Positions 63,014-64,000 of a stretch of 64,000 nucleotides of DNA are shown piece after piece. A program made the translations under genes and the position numbers. Origin of the DNA: JBCCCJ01 sp039029315. Its GTDB lineage: Bacteria > Bacteroidota > Bacteroidia > J057. The DNA is taken from contig JBCCGK010000051.1 of assembly GCA_039029315.1 (NCBI GenBank), positions 1 to 64,000 on the forward strand. The letters run 5' to 3'. The notes under the pieces are model-generated. The model worked only from the letters and a program-made list of their open reading frames with translations. It searched no databases and was not told the origin of the DNA. Numbering within the stretch: the stretch's first letter is position 1; each line of letters starts with the position of its first letter.

Positions 63014-64000
63014 ATGAAACAATTAACCTCACTTATGCTCGCACTCACCGTGCTGAGCGTCCTATTCACAGCATGTGAACCAGATCCAGTAGATCCAGTA
63101 AGTCCTACCCTATCTATCGAGCAGGGAGGAAATTTCGTCTCTGATGGAGATGATGTATTCACTGAATCTACTTTCCAAATCAAAATTACCGCAACAGGCG
63201 GAGATGGCCTGATCAATCGAATTGAAGTTCAAGAAAACGGTACAGCCGTTGATTTTGGTCGATTGTTGTTTGATGGAGATCCAGCTGGCTCCAATCCTTC
63301 TCCTATCGCAGAAACTCTGGGTGGAGGCTTTACCTGGGTGATCACAGTTACCGCTCCTTCTGAAGCATCAGCCAATGCGAACTACACTGTTATGGTCACA
63401 GATGCCAATAGCAAGACAGCTTCTTCCAGTGTCGAAGTCAATATTGTAGAAGCCAAACCTGCTATCGTAGTTGTGGAAGAAGAAGGATTTGTCAAGTCTG
63501 GGGACAACGTATTGTCAGTGTTGACCTTTGATGTCAAAATCGAAGTTACACCAGGTGCTGGTGAATTGACCACCATTGAAGTTCAGGAAAATGGTACTGC
63601 ACTGGATGTAACACGTCTACAGATTGACGGAACTGAAGCTACAGCCAATCCAGAGACTGTTCCAAATACTGCTGGATTTACTTCTGTACTGACGATCACT
63701 GCTCCTGCAGAGAAGGGACAGATGTTCACCTACTCCATCATTGTAAGTGATAACAATGGCAAGTCAGAAACTGTAGAAGTTGAAGTCTCTACGCTTGATC
63801 TGAGTGTCATGACCATGGTATTGCTGAAGAACCAAAGTGGACCTTCTGGTACAGGTGGGGTAGACTTGCATACGGGAGAAAGTACCGGTACACAAGCTTC
63901 CGACACCAATGCGGATCTCCGTGATCAGGGAATCGATTTGGGTGCTCCTTCTAATGACCTCAACTGGATTCAGAAGATCGCTCCTATTAATAATTCTGTT
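63014..64000 (+). CDS. Lipoprotein with tandem Ig-like repeats, 3' end outside window
   Basis: An open frame from ATG at 63014 runs in frame to the last base (329 codons) without a stop, so the gene is truncated by the window. The lipobox ends FTAC-E (Cys at about residue 21). Two repeats follow, about 33-148 and 150-262, sharing an I-E-V-Q-E-N-G-T-A stretch and beginning with a long acidic strand; each is an Ig-like or cadherin-like domain. A glycine- and threonine-rich segment comes next. It looks like a surface lipoprotein of unknown role. The 285-base gap before it contains AT-rich sequence and no promoter I trust. Confidence 0.75.
   Translation, partial: MKQLTSLMLALTVLSVLFTACEPDPVDPVSPTLSIEQGGNFVSDGDDVFTESTFQIKITATGGDGLINRIEVQENGTAVDFGRLLFDGDPAGSNPSPIAETLGGGFTWVITVTAPSEASANANYTVMVTDANSKTASSSVEVNIVEAKPAIVVVEEEGFVKSGDNVLSVLTFDVKIEVTPGAGELTTIEVQENGTALDVTRLQIDGTEATANPETVPNTAGFTSVLTITAPAEKGQMFTYSIIVSDNNGKSETVEVEVSTLDLSVMTMVLLKNQSGPSGTGGVDLHTGESTGTQASDTNADLRDQGIDLGAPSNDLNWIQKIAPINNSV

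Noticed and set aside
1..64000. tRNA, rRNA, CRISPR array, transposase or prophage
   Set aside because: No cloverleaf with a T-loop GTTCGAAnC pattern, no rRNA segment, no regularly spaced repeats, and no transposase or phage genes were seen.

Overview
The window is a chromosomal stretch of a Bacteroidota member. Markers of the phylum visible here are C-terminal type IX secretion (T9SS) sorting domains, SprB-type repeats, a TPR/beta-propeller/OmpA protein with the PorE layout, lipoproteins with early lipobox cysteines, a group II geranylgeranylglyceryl phosphate synthase, and several promoters of the Bacteroidota form TTG-N19-21-TAnnTTTG. An aerobic, non-Bacteroidales lineage (Saprospirales-like) fits the gene content, but that rank is a guess. 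No rRNA, tRNA, CRISPR array, transposase or prophage genes were seen. About 51 protein genes are called; the last one runs off the right edge.

Layout. 1-552 has no gene, only a 16-bp palindrome. 553-7151 holds mostly single genes: a small membrane protein, an alpha/beta hydrolase, a CPBP protease, a CotH-like secreted protein, a beta-propeller lipoprotein and a class IV-type histone deacetylase homologue. 7239-10448 carries an Nfu Fe-S scaffold and octanoyltransferase lipB, then rpoN. 10571-12475 has an M15-like peptidase, the biotin transporter bioY and a PlsC-type acyltransferase. 12653-19886 is a catabolic block: Gfo/Idh/MocA oxidoreductase, sugar isomerase/epimerase, secreted protein, MFS transporter and a large haem-binding dehydrogenase-like lipoprotein. 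19970-22439 has pdxJ and an HtrA protease on the minus strand. 22587-27000 is a three-gene unit of ABC ATPase, polytopic membrane protein and Omp85/TamA-like outer-membrane protein, perhaps one envelope-spanning export machine.

27339-36694 has a zinc-ribbon membrane protein, a second CPBP protein that lacks a usual histidine, a DUF1415 protein and two very large T9SS cargo proteins. 36834-39474 has a YdjM-like protein, a coiled-coil PD-(D/E)XK-like protein and a coupled lipoprotein. 39484-48800 is a minus-strand block: a membrane patatin, the PorE-like protein, an orphan MlaE permease, an unknown secreted protein, a DUF885 homologue without its metal ligands, and a TPR protein. 48856-51376 is etfB-etfA-bifunctional nuclease. 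51474-56513 has a TonB-like protein, two GT2 glycosyltransferases and an Ig-like secreted protein. 56727-62728 is a tight plus-strand run: GGGP synthase, lipoprotein, FAH-family protein, M23 peptidase, kynureninase and a DUF3667 protein. A lipoprotein with tandem Ig-like repeats begins at 63014 and is cut off by the window end.

Seven intrinsic terminators and several promoters divide these units. The observations most worth a second look are the ABC/Omp85 trio, the apparently inactivated DUF885 protein beside orphan mlaE, the His-to-Tyr CPBP protein, promoters that abut start codons (possible leaderless mRNAs), and a set of mutually exclusive hairpins ahead of a glycosyltransferase.
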